From positions 48,699,493 to 48,763,492 of the forward strand of contig NC_044573.1 in the NCBI RefSeq assembly GCF_901933205.1: a stretch of 64,000 nt of DNA, read 5' to 3'. Shown here piece after piece: positions 62,117-64,000 of the stretch (within the stretch, counting starts at the first letter, position 1; every line of letters starts with the position of its first letter). Both the position numbers and the translations under genes were made by a program. The DNA comes from Camarhynchus parvulus. Lineage: Eukaryota > Chordata > Aves > Passeriformes > Thraupidae. The notes under the pieces were generated by a model. That model saw only the letters and a program-made list of their open reading frames with translations. It did no database searches and was not told where the DNA came from.

Positions 62117-62677
62117 TGTATATAGGCCCAGAGCGCCACACCCTTTCTAGGCTGGCAGCAGGGCTGCACATGAAACCACCAGCATCTCCAGCATCCAGAG
62201 GACATGGACTGAGCAGGACAGTGCTCGCAGAGGGCAGAGAGTCGTGTTGTTTTAGTGGTTAAAAGCCTTTTTAACTTTTGTATTCTGTGCACTAAACAAC
62301 AGATCTCTAAACCTTGGACTGAAGTTACTCTCCGTATACACACCTTCAGTGTAACAAGGCTTGTTTTGGTAATCATTTTTATGCCACTTTGGATAAAAGA
62401 CGGGCATCTTCTCATTGCAAGGAACAGTATTCCCTCGCAGCCGAAAGGGAAGGTGTAGTAAAGTCTAAACCTTTGAAACACAAACAGATCTATCTTTTGA
62501 GTACTGTTTCAAGTTACCTGTTTATATTCATATGTGTACATTTTCTGTAAATAGAAAGCGCTACTGATTCCCATGCCAAAATACTGGAGTACTGTGGGAT
62601 GATTGCTACCTGTAAAAATATTGGCACTGTGAACAGAATACTGTTAGTTTTAATACAAGAGAAAGCATTTGTAAATA
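62117..62677 (+). promoter_or_regulatory. PDE7B: Cluster of three Pumilio response elements in the 3' UTR
   Basis: UGUANAUA octamers at 62117-62124 (TGTATATA), 62546-62553 (TGTAAATA) and 62670-62677 (TGTAAATA), all on the mRNA strand. PUM1/PUM2 bind this motif and usually repress or destabilise the mRNA. Function here is inferred. Confidence 0.5.
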
Positions 62678-63785
62678 TGGTATAGAGTTTATTAATATAC
62701 ACCATTGTTTGTGGATAAAAGCCTTAACTTCTAGCATCCTTCATCTTCTGATGGCTGCCAAAATCATACGATTACAAGATACGATTCTGAACTGCCTTTC
62801 CACTATCCAAGGTGTATCAAAGGTCATTAAGGAATGAAGTCTGGCAGGTTAACTTCTTGAAAACTTCAAACACATTCCATATGGGTCCGTGTTGTTAATC
62901 CATGGCACCTTGCACATTCGGTCTAGGCAAACGTTTCACAGCGCCTGAAGTTTTAAGTTCAAAAAAAACCCCAGGCCCCACAGCAACACCACATGATTTG
63001 ACAGTTCAGCATGATTACCATTTATTCAAATATGTGAATTTTTACTAAATAGCTTAGTCATCTACAAAGCACAGCATTAGTTCTGGAGTTCAGTTGTTTT
63101 CTTGAGAGATGTTGCAGTGTAGCTGATTTTTTCCCCTCATGCCCTCCTTAGATAGTCAGCATCAAAATGCATTTGTGTTTTTCTTTTAAGTAAAAGAATA
63201 CTTCAACTGACTTTTAGATTAGTCTCAGTCAATGAAGGAAAAAAACGTGTTGTAGTCAGACTACTAAAAATCCTCTTAGCTATCATAGTGGCTGAAGAAT
63301 TTTCTATGATCTCAGCTTTGTGAAAAATACTTGGCCTTAACTATGCCATAAACAACCTCAGTTCTGAAAGTCTTTATTAAACTTTACTTAAGCTTCCACC
63401 ATTTCAGTGAGATTGTATTCTCAGACACTACTGCGTTGTACCAAAGGGATTGTCCCCTGCTCCTCTGCCCCCAGAAAGAATAACTGCGTTCAGGTGAAGT
63501 GCAGTGTTGTTGTGAACCCCCTGTGCATCAAATCTGTACAGCTGCTTTCCAAAAGAACGAGCGGGTATGGCCAAGAAGTCACATTTGGGTAGCCACGTTG
63601 AGATGTGAAGACATTGAAGAAGCCAACAAAGAAAGAGCTTTTCAAGTTGGTGTTTGAGAAACAGGAGAAAGATGTTTACTCACAGAAGTGCAAGGGAAAA
63701 TATAATACATTTTCTCAATTACAAGGGATATTGACTTGATGAGAGAAGGTTCATGCTCACAAGGTGACTAATGTGTTTAGAGGAA

Positions 63786-63791
63786 AATAAA
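63786..63791 (+). terminator. PDE7B: Candidate AATAAA polyadenylation signal
   Basis: A consensus AATAAA about 2.05 kb after the stop codon. It is followed within 50 bp by a T/GT-rich element around 63829-63846, as expected for cleavage-factor binding. An alternative upstream signal, ATTAAA, is at 63376-63381. Transcript ends would decide. Confidence 0.4.
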
Positions 63792-64000
63792 AAGCATGAG
63801 TTTTAGTGAAGGATGATTTACTCCACTAGTTCTTTGTATGTATCTTCAGAGAAAAGAGGCTGAAAGCCAGTGAAGTAAAAAGGGGCAAAACATGGTGAGC
63901 ACGCAAAGCACTCCAGCGATGTTTTTCTGCCCCTCCACTGTTATGTAAGGTACAACCAATAGAAAACCTCCTTCTTCCTCCCACTAATCTAAATGAGATT

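Larger units (their letters stand above)
61733..63810 (+). other. PDE7B: PDE7B 3' UTR (3' limit uncertain)
   Basis: Sequence directly after the stop codon. There is no further coding signal on the + strand; short open frames here, including a 129-codon one on the minus strand (62092-62481), have no family resemblance. Three UGUANAUA Pumilio-type octamers lie at 62117, 62546 and 62670. Possible poly(A) signals are ATTAAA at 63376-63381 and AATAAA at 63786-63791, the latter followed by a T/GT-rich stretch. The UTR probably reaches at least 62.7 kb; the 63.81 kb end is a guess tied to the AATAAA. Confidence 0.5.

Noticed and set aside
62092..62481. 129-codon minus-strand frame in the PDE7B 3' UTR
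   Set aside because: Antisense to the UTR, no family resemblance, no promoter or splice evidence.
1..64000. CRISPR arrays, operons, phage or bacterial defence systems
   Set aside because: The window is a spliced vertebrate gene with long introns; no regularly spaced repeats or prokaryotic gene structure seen.

Overview
This is a vertebrate nuclear genome window, most likely from a bird. It is AT-rich with long non-coding stretches. Eleven short coding blocks are flanked by GT..AG splice sites and join in frame into one protein. The interspersed repeat load is very low: one clear 5'-truncated CR1 LINE and one solo-LTR-like block. CR1 plus compact introns points to Sauropsida and fits birds best; the LTR style would suit a passerine, but I cannot prove the species.

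The one gene I can support is PDE7B, a high-affinity cAMP-specific 3',5'-cyclic nucleotide phosphodiesterase, on the + strand. The window holds eleven consecutive coding exons from 28045 to the stop codon at 61730-61732. They encode 420 residues: a short N-terminal region, the complete HD-type catalytic domain and the C-terminal tail. Every exon junction keeps the reading frame (phases 1,1,0,1,1,0,0,2,0,1,1). The mammalian protein is about 450 residues, so only about 28 N-terminal residues and the 5' UTR are missing; they must lie upstream of the window. All metal ligands, the catalytic histidine, the invariant glutamine and the clamp phenylalanine are present, so the enzyme looks functional.

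Layout: 1-28044 is the 3' part of a long 5' intron with no recognisable gene, only simple repeats and a few inverted or tandem repeats. 28045-28128 is the first visible exon. 28129-41200 is a 13 kb intron with a consensus CRE in an old-repeat-like block, a G-quadruplex tract and the solo LTR. 41201-61732 holds the remaining ten exons and nine introns, with the CR1 antisense in the 6.2 kb intron. 61733 to about 63.8 kb is the 3' UTR and downstream flank, with three Pumilio-type octamers.

I see no undescribed multi-gene system. The best leads are: (i) two inverted repeats, each followed by a direct repeat, which look like local template-switch mutations (40690-40725 and 49765-49830); (ii) a 14-bp palindromic full CRE 454 bp downstream of a PDE7B exon, possibly derived from an ancient repeat; (iii) the cluster of Pumilio sites in the 3' UTR; (iv) a T19 tract directly after a weak 5' splice site; (v) paired G4 motifs about 1 kb into the 13 kb intron.
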